In this document: positions 53,175 to 62,483 of the stretch, piece by piece
How the letters are laid out: each line of letters starts with the position of its first letter
Numbering within the stretch: position 1 is the first letter of the stretch
Assembly: GCA_965220645.1 (NCBI GenBank)
Contig: OZ244836.1
Location: 1,302,001 to 1,366,000 of the forward strand
Direction of reading: 5' to 3'
Source: Aldehydirespirator sp965220645
GTDB taxonomy: Bacteria; Actinomycetota; Acidimicrobiia; Acidimicrobiales; Aldehydirespiratoraceae
Length of the DNA stretch: 64,000 nucleotides
Notes under the pieces: generated by a model
Told to the model about the DNA's origin: nothing
The model's database searches: none
The model's input: only the letters and a program-made list of their open reading frames with translations
Position numbers and translations under genes: made by a program

Positions 53175-56100
53175 GTGAGCGAAGCGGGCGGCGGGGACCT
53201 GTTCATCGTCGACAACAGCGTCTCGGGCTGGACAGGGCTGGAGTACCTGAGCCAGTGGACCGACCTGGCCCGATCATTCGACATCGCCACCGGGTTCTTT
53301 GAGATCGGGGCACTGCTAGCGCTTGACGGCAAGTGGCAGCAGCTGGAGAAGATCCGCCTGTTGATGGGCGACGAGGTGTCGTTGCAGACCCATAAGGCGT
53401 TCAAGCAGGCGCTGAGCCAACGGGTAGGCCGCCTTGATGACAGTCTGGAGCACGAGAAGAGCCCGAACCCGTTCTTGGAGGGTGTCGAGGCCGTGGTCGA
53501 GGCCATTGCTACGGGCCGGATCGAGTGCCGGGTGTACCGGCGCGGCAAGTTCCACGCCAAGGCCTACATCACCCACGCCAAGTTCGATGTGGTGGGCGCG
53601 CAGGCGCTGGTGGGATCGAGCAACTTCACCAAGCCGGGGCTGACCCGCAATGTGGAGTTGAACATCCAGGTCCAGAGCGGCCGCGAGGTCGCCCAACTCC
53701 AGGACTGGTTCGAAACGCATTGGGACGCGGCGGAGGACGTCACCGCCGACATGCTGAGTACCATCACCCGCCACACCGCCGAGTTCAAGCCGTTCGACGT
53801 GTACGCCAGGGCGTTGCACGAATTCTTCCGGGGCCGGGAGCTCACGGCGGGGGAGTGGGACGAGTCGCAGTCGCGCATGTTCGGTCAACTCGACCGCTAT
53901 CAGCAGGAGGCGTACTGGTCTCTGATGAAGATCTCCCGCCAGCACAGCGGGGCGTTCCTGTGCGACGGGGTGGGCCTCGGCAAGACGTTCGTGGGGCTGA
54001 TGCTGATCGAGCGGCTGGTCCTGCACGAGAACAAGCGGGTGGTGCTGTTCGCTCCGAAGGCAGCCCGCGAGGGCGTCTGGGAGCCGCATCTGCGCCGGTG
54101 GCTGCCTCACATTGGTGGCGTCGGCGGGGGCGCGGACTTCTCCAGCCTCAGCGTGTTCAGCCACACCGACCTCGGCCGGGGCAACGACTTTCCGGAGCGG
54201 TTCCGGCGCATCACCGATCTGGCCGACGCGGTGATCGTCGATGAGGTCCACCATTTCCGCAACCGCGGCAGCCGAGGCGACGACACTCCCGACGGCGGAC
54301 GCGGCCTCGGTGGCAGGACCGGAACCGACGACGACGGGCAGGACCGCCGCTCGCGCTACTGGCGCCTGTTCGACATGCTGGACGGCTCGGTCCGGCCCAA
54401 GCTGATGTTCCTGCTCACCGCCACCCCGGTCAACAACCGTCTGGCCGACTTCCGGCACATGGCCGAACTGTTCACCCGAGGCGACGAGGCCTTCTTCGCC
54501 CGCAGCCTTGGCGTGAACAATCTCTCGGGCCATTTCAACGTGATGGAGCGAGCCCTTCAGAGCGCCCTCGCCCGTGGCGACGGGGCAGCGCCCGACGCCG
54601 TCGGTTCAGCCTTCGCGGAGGGGATGACTCCCGAGGCCCAGGAGGCGCTCGCAACGGACGAGGTGTTCAAGGCTCTGGTCGTGCAGCGCAGCCGGTCCTA
54701 TGCCAAGGCCAGCCAGATCCAGCAGCGCGGCGAGTCGACCGCGTTCCCCGAGCGCAAGCCGCCCCAGGTGGCCGAGTACTCGATCCGCTCGTCGTACCGG
54801 GAAGTGCTCGACATGTTCGACAGGGCTTTCCGGCGCCAGCAGCCCCTGTTCTCGCTGTCCATCTACTACCCGCTGGCCTACTACGTCGGCCCCGACGACA
54901 TCAATCCCGTGGAGGAGAACCGCCAGCGCCAGGTGGTGGGCCTGATCCGCACGATGTTCCTCAAGCGCTTCGAGAGCTCGGTGTACGCCTTCGAGAAGTC
55001 GCTGGACCGGCTGATGCGCAAGCTGCTGGCCTTCGTGGAGGTCCACAGCGAGCCCGGCGCTGAGAGGGACTGCTTCGACGCCTGGATGCGTCAACACGCG
55101 GCCGTGCTCGGTTTCAGTCCCGAGGTCCAGCTCGGCCTCGATCTCGACGGCACCGGCGAAGCGGACGAGGACGACGAAGAGGAGGACGTGATCCCGCCCG
55201 AGCTGTTGGAAGCGGTCACCGAGCTGTCCCGTAGCGACTACGACGTGGTGGCCATACTCGACAAGACGTTCGAGGACCTCGACGAGATCGCCCGCTTCCT
55301 CGACGCCGCCAGCCGGCTGACCCCGGAGCAGGACGACAAGGTGCGCAAACTGGTCCGGCTGTTGCACACCAAGGACCTGGCTGGTCGCAAGGTGTTGGTG
55401 TTCACTGAATTTGCCGACACCGCCCGTTATGTGGAGTCGCACCTACGCGCCGCCGGCGTCGACGGCCTTGTGCGCATTGACAGCGGCTCCAAGGTGGACC
55501 GTGCCGAGGTGATCCGCCGGTTCTCGCCCTACTACAACGCCAGCAGCACAGCGGAACTCGCCGCCGGAGGCCTCGACGAGATCCGGGTGCTGGTTTCCAC
55601 CGACGTGCTGTCGGAGGGGCTCAACCTCCAGGACGCCACCAGGCTCGTCAACTACGACCTTCACTGGAACCCGGTGCGGCTCATGCAGCGCATCGGTCGT
55701 GTGGACCGTCGCATGAGCCCCGACGTGGAGCAGCGCCTGGCCGTCGACCATCCCGAGACGGCGGCAGAACGCGGCACTGTGCGGTTCTGGAACTTCCTGC
55801 CCCCCGACGAGCTCGAGAGGATCCTCGAGCTGTATGAGAAGGTCGCGGGAAAGACGCTGCTGATCTCCCATACTCTCGGCATCGAGGGCCGCAAGCTGCT
55901 GCGCCCCGACGACGCCTACGACCCGCTGCGCGAGTTCAACGCCAGCTACGAGGGCACCAGGACTGCCGCCGAGGAGATGCACCTGGAGTACCAGGCCCTG
56001 CTCCAGCGCCACCCCGACCTGGCCGAGCGCCTGGACGCCTTGCCCGGCTCGGTGTTCTCGGGCCGCCGCAAGCTCGCCAAGGGTGTCCGCGGCGTGTTCT

Positions 56101-56399
56101 TCTGCTACTCCCTCCCTGCTCTCGACGCGCAGAGCGGCGCGTTCACGCTGGAGGCCGGCCCCACCCGCTGGTACCTCTACGGCATTGGCGAAGACTCGAT
56201 CGTTGAGTCGCCCGGTGACATCGTTGAGAGCATCCGCTCGAAGCCCAACACCCCCCGGCGCTGCACCACTGAGCGCGCCACCCTCAAGCAGGTGCGCGAC
56301 AAGGTTCTGCGCCATGTGCGCGATTCGTACCTCAAGCGGGTCAACGCCCCCATGGACGCGCCCGAGCCGAAGCTGCGCTGCTGGATGGAGCTGAACTGA
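53175..56399 (+). CDS. PLD-domain plus SNF2-type helicase, restriction-like
   Basis: A 1074-residue protein from GTG 53175. N-terminal phospholipase D-like nuclease: FHAKAYITHAKF and GSSNFTKPG give the HxK...N motif (about residues 126-152). Then an SF2/SNF2 helicase: Walker A GVGLGKT near residue 265, Walker B DEVHH near 357, LLTATPVNN, and the C-terminal TDVLSEGLNLQ with QRIGRVDRR near 840. The closest known layout is the nuclease-helicase half of type ISP or type I-like restriction systems, here with a PLD nuclease in place of Mrr. It overlaps the following methylase gene (TGATG), so the two are made together. It would cut unmodified foreign DNA. Confidence 0.85.
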   Translation: MSEAGGGDLFIVDNSVSGWTGLEYLSQWTDLARSFDIATGFFEIGALLALDGKWQQLEKIRLLMGDEVSLQTHKAFKQALSQRVGRLDDSLEHEKSPNPFLEGVEAVVEAIATGRIECRVYRRGKFHAKAYITHAKFDVVGAQALVGSSNFTKPGLTRNVELNIQVQSGREVAQLQDWFETHWDAAEDVTADMLSTITRHTAEFKPFDVYARALHEFFRGRELTAGEWDESQSRMFGQLDRYQQEAYWSLMKISRQHSGAFLCDGVGLGKTFVGLMLIERLVLHENKRVVLFAPKAAREGVWEPHLRRWLPHIGGVGGGADFSSLSVFSHTDLGRGNDFPERFRRITDLADAVIVDEVHHFRNRGSRGDDTPDGGRGLGGRTGTDDDGQDRRSRYWRLFDMLDGSVRPKLMFLLTATPVNNRLADFRHMAELFTRGDEAFFARSLGVNNLSGHFNVMERALQSALARGDGAAPDAVGSAFAEGMTPEAQEALATDEVFKALVVQRSRSYAKASQIQQRGESTAFPERKPPQVAEYSIRSSYREVLDMFDRAFRRQQPLFSLSIYYPLAYYVGPDDINPVEENRQRQVVGLIRTMFLKRFESSVYAFEKSLDRLMRKLLAFVEVHSEPGAERDCFDAWMRQHAAVLGFSPEVQLGLDLDGTGEADEDDEEEDVIPPELLEAVTELSRSDYDVVAILDKTFEDLDEIARFLDAASRLTPEQDDKVRKLVRLLHTKDLAGRKVLVFTEFADTARYVESHLRAAGVDGLVRIDSGSKVDRAEVIRRFSPYYNASSTAELAAGGLDEIRVLVSTDVLSEGLNLQDATRLVNYDLHWNPVRLMQRIGRVDRRMSPDVEQRLAVDHPETAAERGTVRFWNFLPPDELERILELYEKVAGKTLLISHTLGIEGRKLLRPDDAYDPLREFNASYEGTRTAAEEMHLEYQALLQRHPDLAERLDALPGSVFSGRRKLAKGVRGVFFCYSLPALDAQSGAFTLEAGPTRWYLYGIGEDSIVESPGDIVESIRSKPNTPRRCTTERATLKQVRDKVLRHVRDSYLKRVNAPMDAPEPKLRCWMELN

Positions 56400-57562
56400 T
56401 GGCCTCCAGCGTGCCCGCGGACTACGCCGAGACGATGCGCGGCATCCGCACCTTCGCGCAGGTCTTCCAGTACTTGGTGGACGTCCAGGGCTGGCCCCTG
56501 GAACTGCCTGATCTGGAAGACGACGATCTCACTGCCGTCACCTACGACTGGGATCCGGCCGAGTTGGGCATACCTGCGGAGCGCCTCAAGGACTTCAAGC
56601 GGCTGCAGCAGATGCGTCCCCTGACCGTGAACCAGCCCTGGGGCGTGTTCTTTCTGGAGTTCAGCGGGCCGAGGCTGCGGTACACGCCGATCCGCCGCCT
56701 GCTACGGGCTCTGGTCACCAAGAAGCGGACTGCTGCGGACGCCAGCAGACCGACTTGGGCGCTCGACGACCTGCTGTTCGTGGTGATCACCGGAACCGGC
56801 GACGAGGTTGAGATACACCTGCTGGCCTTCCACGGCAGCGATCCGCAAACGGCGGAGTTCCGGTCGCTGGCGTGGCGGCCGGCGCATGCCCCGCCGCGTC
56901 ATCTCAAGCGGCTCAGCGAGGAACTACTGCCCAATCTGGTCTGGCCCGCCGACGACAGCGACATCGAGTCGTGGCGTAAAGCCTGGTGGGAGGCGTTCAA
57001 GCTGCCGGTCGGCCAGACGATCAAGGACTCGACCCGCCTGGCCGACCGCATGGCCCGAACCGCCCGCGACCTGCGCACCCAGATACGCGAAACGCTGGGG
57101 GCCGAGAACGGGTCAGGGCCGTTCTCCTCGCTGATGGAGCAGATCCGTACCCAACTCGTCAGTGATGTCAACGCCGACAGCTTCGCCGACATGTGCGCTC
57201 AGACGCTGGTGTACGGGATGCTCAGCAGCCGGGTGACCAATCCGGAGGACTTCGGGTCGTCGCCGATCTTCTCAACGGTGCCGGTGGCCAACCCGTTCTT
57301 GGAGGCGCTCTTCGAGCAGGTCCACGACGAGGCTGTGTCGCTCGATCTGCCTGGCAGCGACCTGCCTCAGCTCGTCGCCGATCTGCGTGAGACCAACGTC
57401 GAGGCCATCCTCGACCAGATCGACTCCACCATCAAGGGTGGCGACCCCGTCATCCACTTCTACGAGGAATTCCTCAAGCAGTACGACCGCAAGAGTGCGA
57501 GCCGACGCCGGCGCGTTCTACACGCCACAACCCGCCGTCGAGTTCATCGTGAGCGCCGTTGA
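56399..57562 (+). CDS. Type ISP-like N6-adenine methylase, N-terminal fragment (upstream of a frame break)
   Basis: A 387-residue open frame starting at ATG 56399 inside the helicase stop. Helical N-terminal text typical of type ISP/Eco57I-like enzymes: DSFADMCAQTLVYGMLSSRV, NPFLEALFEQVHDEAV, GGDPVIHFYEEFLKQYDRK. The frame then turns to Arg-rich nonsense (RRRRVLHATTRRR) while the methylase continues in the next frame (57495-59834). The joined sequence is FYEEFLKQYDRK followed by RADAGAFYTPQPAV, which is continuous in homologous enzymes. A one-base insertion near 57494 would explain this. Confidence 0.75.
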   Translation: MASSVPADYAETMRGIRTFAQVFQYLVDVQGWPLELPDLEDDDLTAVTYDWDPAELGIPAERLKDFKRLQQMRPLTVNQPWGVFFLEFSGPRLRYTPIRRLLRALVTKKRTAADASRPTWALDDLLFVVITGTGDEVEIHLLAFHGSDPQTAEFRSLAWRPAHAPPRHLKRLSEELLPNLVWPADDSDIESWRKAWWEAFKLPVGQTIKDSTRLADRMARTARDLRTQIRETLGAENGSGPFSSLMEQIRTQLVSDVNADSFADMCAQTLVYGMLSSRVTNPEDFGSSPIFSTVPVANPFLEALFEQVHDEAVSLDLPGSDLPQLVADLRETNVEAILDQIDSTIKGGDPVIHFYEEFLKQYDRKSASRRRRVLHATTRRRVHRERR

Positions 57563-59834
57563 CGAGGTGCTACGGAGCCGATTCGGTTTACAGATGGGTA
57601 TAGCCGACGCCGCGTCGTGGCAAGAGGTCGCCGCGAGCAACGGCTTCGAGGTGCCCGAGGGCGTCGATCCCGACAAGCCGTTCGTGTCGATGGTCGACCC
57701 GGCCACCGGCACCGGCACGTTCCTGGTGGAGTGGCTGCGCCGGGCCCGCAAGTCGTTCCTGGACTCCGGCGCTCCCGGCGAATGGCCCGAGCACCTGCGA
57801 GACCGCCTGCTGCCGTCCATGCACGCCTTCGAGCTGATGCTCGCCCCCTACGCCATCGCCCACCTCAAGGTCGCCCTAGAACTGCACACCGTCGGGGCGG
57901 GCGACGGCGCCATGCAGATCCTCCTCACCGACACGCTGGAACACGCAGCCCGCCAAGGCTGGTTCGCCACCATCAGCGACCCCGTCGCCGATGAGGGCGA
58001 AAGGGCGGCCAAGCTGAAGGAGTCGCAACGCTTCACGGTAGTGGTCGGCAACCCGCCCTATGACCGCGAACAACGCGCCGTCGGGACTGCTGGTAGACGT
58101 AAGGGTGGCGTAGTCCGCTACGGAGCCGAGAGCATCGCCCCGCTGCTCAACGCGGTGACCAAGCCGATGAAGGAGGCAGGACTCGGCCGCCACCTCAAGA
58201 ACGTCTACAACGACTACGTCTACTTCTGGCGCTGGGCTATCTGGCAGGCCACCGAACTGCGGCCTGGCCCAGGTGTGGTCGCCTTCATCGCTGCGTCTTC
58301 CTACCTGGACGGCGTTTCCATGGGTGGAGTCCGAGACTTGCTCCGGGCCGCCTTCGATGAGCTGTGGATCGTCGATCTCGGGGGAGATGGACGCGGCGTG
58401 CGCAATGTCACGGACGAGAACATCTTTGACATCCAGACACCCGTCGCCATTGCCGTGGGCGTACGCACGGGGCGAGAGCCCGGCGAACGCTGCAAGGTTC
58501 GATATCTCAGGATCACCGGCACCCGCCCCGAGAAGCTCGTCCGCCTGCACCAGATCAGCCTTTCCGACGCAACCGAGATGGTTCCCGGCAACCGCCTTGA
58601 CCGCATGACGCCCCGAAAGGAGCGCGAGTACAACAACTGGCCTGAGATCACCGACCTGTTCCCGTGGATCCATTCGGGCTGCCAGATGAAGAGGACATGG
58701 CCGATAGGGGAGTCACAGGCACTGCTGAGTCATCGTTGGAGAGCACTTCTCCATGAGGTTCCCCGTAACCGGGGGTCGATGCTCAAAGAGACCCGGGATC
58801 GGAGCGCCGCGAGCAACCCGCTTCCGATACTGACGCTCGGATCTCGGCTGCGGCCGCTCAAGGAGCTCGATCGTGGCGAGCCACCCGAGGGCATCGAGCG
58901 ATACGGATATAGGAGTCTCGACCGCCAGTGGGTCATTGCTGACCACAGGGTCGGCGACTATCCACGCCCTGACCTTTGGCGGGTTCACGGTCCTCAACAG
59001 GTGTTCCTCACCTCGCTGACATCGACCAGGTTGGGGCAGGGGCCATCGCTCATTGCGACGCCCTACGTGCCCGATCTCGACCACTTCCGGGGTTCCTACG
59101 GCGCCAAGAACGTCATGCCGCTTTACCGAGACCAGAAGGGAAGAGAGTCCAATGTCCCAGACGGCCTACTAGTCGCTCTCAGCGACGGGCTCGGTATCGA
59201 GGCCGCTGCTGAGGACCTCTTGGCCTACGCGTACGCCGTAGGCGGGACGAGCGCCTTCCACAGCCGCTACAACGAAGCACTGGCCGAAGCGGCAGGCCCG
59301 ATCCGCATTCCGATTACCGCCGACCCCGACCTATTCCAGCAGGCGGTAGAGCTGGGCCGCGACCTCCTGTGGCGGCACACCTGGGGCGAGCGTTTTGCTC
59401 CCGCGGGCCAGTCAAGCCTCCCCGCGGGACAAGCCAAGGCAGTCCGCCCAGTAGAAGGCATGCCCGAGGCCCACGCATATGACCCCGAGTCCCAGACCCT
59501 CACAGTCGGCACAGGCGCCGTCAGCCCTGTCAGCGAGGAGGCATGGAACTTCGAAGTCTCCGGCCTCAGAGTCCTCCGCTCCTGGCTCGCCTACCGAATG
59601 AAGACCCGCAAGGGCCGCAAGTCCAGCCCCCTGGACGACATCCGCCCCACCCGCTGGACCCAGACCAACGAGCTCCTGCTCCTCCTGTCCATCATCGAGC
59701 ACACCATCGAGGTCACCCCCAAAGCCGCCGACCTCCTAGCCCAAATCGTCAAAGGCCCCCTGATCCCAGCCAAAGACCTACCAACCCCCACCCCCGCCAA
59801 CCGCAAACCCCCTAAACGAATTCATAAGAGCTGA
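57495..59834 (+). CDS. Type ISP-like N6-adenine methylase, catalytic and target-recognition part
   Basis: A 779-residue frame from GTG 57495 (VRADAGAFYTPQPAVEFIV). AdoMet motif I is DPATGTGTFL (Asp at ~68), the catalytic NPPY is ~186-189 in VVGNPPYDRE. The later ~500 residues have no recognisable catalytic motif and should be the target-recognition region. No Shine-Dalgarno before GTG, so it may be translated by a +1 shift from the upstream fragment or be a separate protein. It methylates adenines in a recognition site, protecting the host against the PLD-helicase. The join at 57490-57500 needs checking. Confidence 0.8.
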   Translation: MRADAGAFYTPQPAVEFIVSAVDEVLRSRFGLQMGIADAASWQEVAASNGFEVPEGVDPDKPFVSMVDPATGTGTFLVEWLRRARKSFLDSGAPGEWPEHLRDRLLPSMHAFELMLAPYAIAHLKVALELHTVGAGDGAMQILLTDTLEHAARQGWFATISDPVADEGERAAKLKESQRFTVVVGNPPYDREQRAVGTAGRRKGGVVRYGAESIAPLLNAVTKPMKEAGLGRHLKNVYNDYVYFWRWAIWQATELRPGPGVVAFIAASSYLDGVSMGGVRDLLRAAFDELWIVDLGGDGRGVRNVTDENIFDIQTPVAIAVGVRTGREPGERCKVRYLRITGTRPEKLVRLHQISLSDATEMVPGNRLDRMTPRKEREYNNWPEITDLFPWIHSGCQMKRTWPIGESQALLSHRWRALLHEVPRNRGSMLKETRDRSAASNPLPILTLGSRLRPLKELDRGEPPEGIERYGYRSLDRQWVIADHRVGDYPRPDLWRVHGPQQVFLTSLTSTRLGQGPSLIATPYVPDLDHFRGSYGAKNVMPLYRDQKGRESNVPDGLLVALSDGLGIEAAAEDLLAYAYAVGGTSAFHSRYNEALAEAAGPIRIPITADPDLFQQAVELGRDLLWRHTWGERFAPAGQSSLPAGQAKAVRPVEGMPEAHAYDPESQTLTVGTGAVSPVSEEAWNFEVSGLRVLRSWLAYRMKTRKGRKSSPLDDIRPTRWTQTNELLLLLSIIEHTIEVTPKAADLLAQIVKGPLIPAKDLPTPTPANRKPPKRIHKS

Positions 59835-59853
59835 GACAGCGACTATCCCAATG

Positions 59854-59984
59854 TTAGGAGTTATCGTTCACTTCGATGCCAGCTTGCATGGCCCAGGTTC
59901 TGATAACGGAGCGGTACTTGCGGTCAAAATGGCGAATGTCTAGCGCGCCTTCTGGTGTAATCTGTAAGGGTTGAGCTAGCCGGC
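59854..59984 (-). pseudogene. Displaced 3' end of the AlbA_2 gene
   Basis: The frame runs from the IS edge to TAA at 59856-59854 and reads RLAQPLQITPEGALDIRHFDR...WAMQAGIEVNDNS-stop, ordinary protein text with no start of its own. Removing the IS (59985-61276) and one 3-bp GGC target duplicate joins it in frame to the AlbA_2 gene at 61248-62483 (SPFGRC then RLAQP). So the original gene is split by the IS. Confidence 0.7.
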
Positions 59985-60003
59985 GCTTCCCCCCGTTGAC
60001 CGG

Positions 60004-60909
60004 TCAGGTGGTTAAGGCGGGCTGGTTGCCCGCGGTGTGACGGTAGTGGTGTTCGTAGTCGTCGGGGGTCTGGTTGCCCAAGCTGGTGTGGAGCCGGTGG
60101 GTGTTGTAGCCGATCAGCCATTCGAAGATCGACCGGCGCGCTGCGGCGCGGTCGGGGTAGCTGTGGCGGTGGACGAGCTCTCGTTTGAGCGTCGAGAAGA
60201 ACGCCTCGGCCACGGCATTGTCTGCTGAGGACCCGACCCGGCCGGCTGACTGGTTCATGCCCCATGACCTCACGCTGTTCTTGAACGCCTTGGCCTGGTA
60301 GTTGCTGCCGCGATCGGAATGGAACACGATGCCTGCGGTGCGGCCCCCGCGGGCCGCGCCGGCCATGTCGAGGGCGTCTTGGGCCAAGCGGGTGTCGATG
60401 CGGTCGCTCATCTGGTAGCCGAGCAGCCGGCGGCTGCCCAAGTCGAGCACGACCGCGAGGTACAGCCAGCCCTCGCCGGTGCGGATGTAGGTGATGTCTG
60501 ACACCCACGCCCGATCGGGGGTCCCCGGAGCGAAGTCCCGTCCCAGCAGGTCCGGGAGTGTCACAGCCGTGCGGGCTGGGATGGTGGTGCGCTTGGGCCG
60601 CCGGCGGCGGATCCCCGCTATCTGGTGGACTCTCATGAGCCGCTCGACGCGTTTGCGGTTCACCACACGCCCTGCGGCGCGCAGCTGCGCGGTCACCCTC
60701 GGCGACCCATAAGCGCCGCCCGAGCCGGCATGCGCCCGGCGGATCGCCCCGAGGAGGTCCGCCTCGGCGAGATCACGCTCGCTGGGACCCGCGGCGTGCC
60801 TGGCGCGCCAGTCATAGAACGCCTGACGGCTCACTCGGGCTGCCTCACAGCACAGCGTGGTCGGGAATCCCTCGGCCCTTCGGGCAGCCACCCACCGGAA
60901 ACGGGTCAC
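60004..60909 (-). CDS. IS3-family transposase OrfB (DDE integrase)
   Basis: About 301 residues from GTG 60909, overlapping orfA's TGA. The integrase-core Asp is in DRAWVSDITYI, the second in FHSDRGSNYQAKAF, and the Glu in NAVAEAFFSTLKREL, so the DDE triad is intact; HTH_21-like helices are at the N-terminus (GSGGAYGSPRVTAQLR). The IS3 family transposes by an excised circular intermediate; OrfA and OrfB normally act as an OrfAB fusion by -1 shift or coupling. Here the stop/start overlap suggests coupling. Confidence 0.93.
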   Translation of the reverse strand: MTRFRWVAARRAEGFPTTLCCEAARVSRQAFYDWRARHAAGPSERDLAEADLLGAIRRAHAGSGGAYGSPRVTAQLRAAGRVVNRKRVERLMRVHQIAGIRRRRPKRTTIPARTAVTLPDLLGRDFAPGTPDRAWVSDITYIRTGEGWLYLAVVLDLGSRRLLGYQMSDRIDTRLAQDALDMAGAARGGRTAGIVFHSDRGSNYQAKAFKNSVRSWGMNQSAGRVGSSADNAVAEAFFSTLKRELVHRHSYPDRAAARRSIFEWLIGYNTHRLHTSLGNQTPDDYEHHYRHTAGNQPALTT

Positions 60910-61238
60910 TGTCCCAACTCCCTCACCCAAAAGGCCGTCGCTCGTTTGAGCAACTCACGCTCCTGGCGCAGCCGAAAGTTCTCCCGGCGCAGCTCGGCCA
61001 GCTCGGCCCGCTCGCTGGTCGTCACTCCCTCGCGCTCGCCGCGGTCGATGCGCGCCTGGCGCACCCAATTGCCCAGGTTCGTCGCCCCGATCCCCAAACT
61101 GCGCGCCACCGACGCAACCGAACGGCCCTCATCGAGCACCAACGACACCGCATCAGCCTTGAACTCAGCCGTGAACGATCTTCGCGACCGGCCCGGCGGC
61201 AACACCGGCCCAGCACGCTGCCTTTCCATAGTTGACAT
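60906..61238 (-). CDS. IS3-family OrfA (HTH protein)
   Basis: A 110-residue protein from ATG 61238. FTAEFKADAVSLVLDEGRSVASVARSLGIGATNLGNWV is the HTH_Tnp_1 DNA-binding part, followed by a leucine-zipper-like helix (ELAELRRENFRLRQERELLKRATAF). It binds the IS ends. Its TGA overlaps orfB's GTG. Confidence 0.92.
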   Translation of the reverse strand: MSTMERQRAGPVLPPGRSRRSFTAEFKADAVSLVLDEGRSVASVARSLGIGATNLGNWVRQARIDRGEREGVTTSERAELAELRRENFRLRQERELLKRATAFWVRELGQ

Positions 61239-61247
61239 GGCTACCTC

Positions 61248-62483
61248 CTAATCGAGGTGACCGGTCAACAGGGGGAGGCACCGCCCGAATGGCGAGAAGA
61301 GATCACTGACGATGTTTCGTGCTAGCGATAACACAGCGTTACCAGGTGTAGAAACGGGTTCAAGGGGAGCGCTACGCATCGCAATAGGTGTTTCTTTGTC
61401 TACTCTTCGAGTTCCATAGATTAGTCCATCGCGAGAATGGCGGTATTGATGCAGGACAATCCCGCAGGGAGCGAAGAGTTGCGCCCCGATTGTTATATCT
61501 CCGATCGCACCAGCAGATGAAGCATGGCGTGTCAAAACACCTAATCCGTTTATGGCATTGACAACGATCTCTTCATCCCAGATCTTGGTTAACGGCCCAT
61601 CATCTGATATGTATGACATGTATGGGTAGCCTACCAATAGAAAACCCGACCCATCAAGACATAGCCTCACATGAATGGAATAGACTCTCATGTCGCTATC
61701 AATAGTATCTGCGAGTTCAATACTTCTAAAGCCAACAGATGCGCGAGTCACTAGTCGAGGTTGGCATGCGGCAAGATTATGAAGAGCGGGGTTAACCCAT
61801 TCTTGCCATTGCCTCTCGATCCCTTGTTCGAGATCTAGGTTGCCAGGCAATGTTGGCACAATGCTCAATACGAGCCAAGCGACTGGGTCTGCATGATCGG
61901 CGGTCAAGTATAGTTGCATGGCATCTCTATGGATTCCGTGGATTTTCTCTTGAACCGTTGCTGCGTTCGAGAGTCGTCGGTGGTAGAAGTCAGCCACCTC
62001 AGGTTCAGACAAGTAACGCTTCGTCGTGCCGGAGCGGACTGGATAGCGTAAGGCATCATCGCCAACAGAGACAGCATGTGGTTTGCGGGTGCTGGGTCCC
62101 ACGCTAACTAGGTGTACCAGGCCGTTGTCAGCCTCAACCCGATGCGTACTGATCGACAGTGATGGTGATACTCTTGATGCGACTACCCTTTGCAGCCAGC
62201 CTTCCATGTCTTCGTCTCTTGGAATGGGTACTATCTTGATTGCAGTGCTTAAGCCATCCTCTTCAATCCCGATAATGATTAAGCCTCCTGATGCATTGGC
62301 CATCCCGGCTATATCGTATGCGGCCTCCTTCCTTTGCCCGTCTGTTGACTTGTACGCTTGGCGCTTGAACTCCAGATTCTGATTTTCGGATACTCCGATC
62401 AACTGCTCAAGACCATCCCTCGTGATATTCGTAAGCTCGGCTCCGAGGAGGGGCCGCAAAAGAGGTGGTATCCATCCAGGCAC
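61248..62483 (-). CDS. AlbA_2 (Schlafen-type) DNA-binding protein, 3' end disrupted by IS
   Basis: The frame runs to a stop inside the IS end (61248-61250), with its last ~10 residues IS-derived (CLPLLTGHLD). Start is uncertain: GTG 62483 (after GGTGAGG) is preferred; GTG 62492 or ATG 62516 are possible. QNLEFKRQAY and AAYDIAGMANASGGLIIIGIEEDG are the AlbA_2 signature; the rest has no known catalytic motif. The sequence is richer in A/T than its neighbours, suggesting horizontal origin. AlbA_2 proteins include regulators and putative defence proteins. The intact gene would have continued to 59854 (~440 residues). Confidence 0.78.
   Translation of the reverse strand: MPGWIPPLLRPLLGAELTNITRDGLEQLIGVSENQNLEFKRQAYKSTDGQRKEAAYDIAGMANASGGLIIIGIEEDGLSTAIKIVPIPRDEDMEGWLQRVVASRVSPSLSISTHRVEADNGLVHLVSVGPSTRKPHAVSVGDDALRYPVRSGTTKRYLSEPEVADFYHRRLSNAATVQEKIHGIHRDAMQLYLTADHADPVAWLVLSIVPTLPGNLDLEQGIERQWQEWVNPALHNLAACQPRLVTRASVGFRSIELADTIDSDMRVYSIHVRLCLDGSGFLLVGYPYMSYISDDGPLTKIWDEEIVVNAINGLGVLTRHASSAGAIGDITIGAQLFAPCGIVLHQYRHSRDGLIYGTRRVDKETPIAMRSAPLEPVSTPGNAVLSLARNIVSDLFSPFGRCLPLLTGHLD

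Larger units (their letters stand above)
59985..61276 (-). mobile_element. IS3-family insertion sequence
   Basis: About 1.29 kb. Ends carry imperfect inverted repeats: 59985-60006 and 61258-61279 match at 20 of 22 positions (core GTTGACCGGTCA). GGC at 59982-59984 and 61277-61279 is a candidate 3-bp target duplication. Encodes orfA (60906-61238) and orfB (60004-60909) with a GTGA overlap. Both genes look intact, so it may be active or recently active. It lies in an AlbA_2 gene. Confidence 0.85.
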
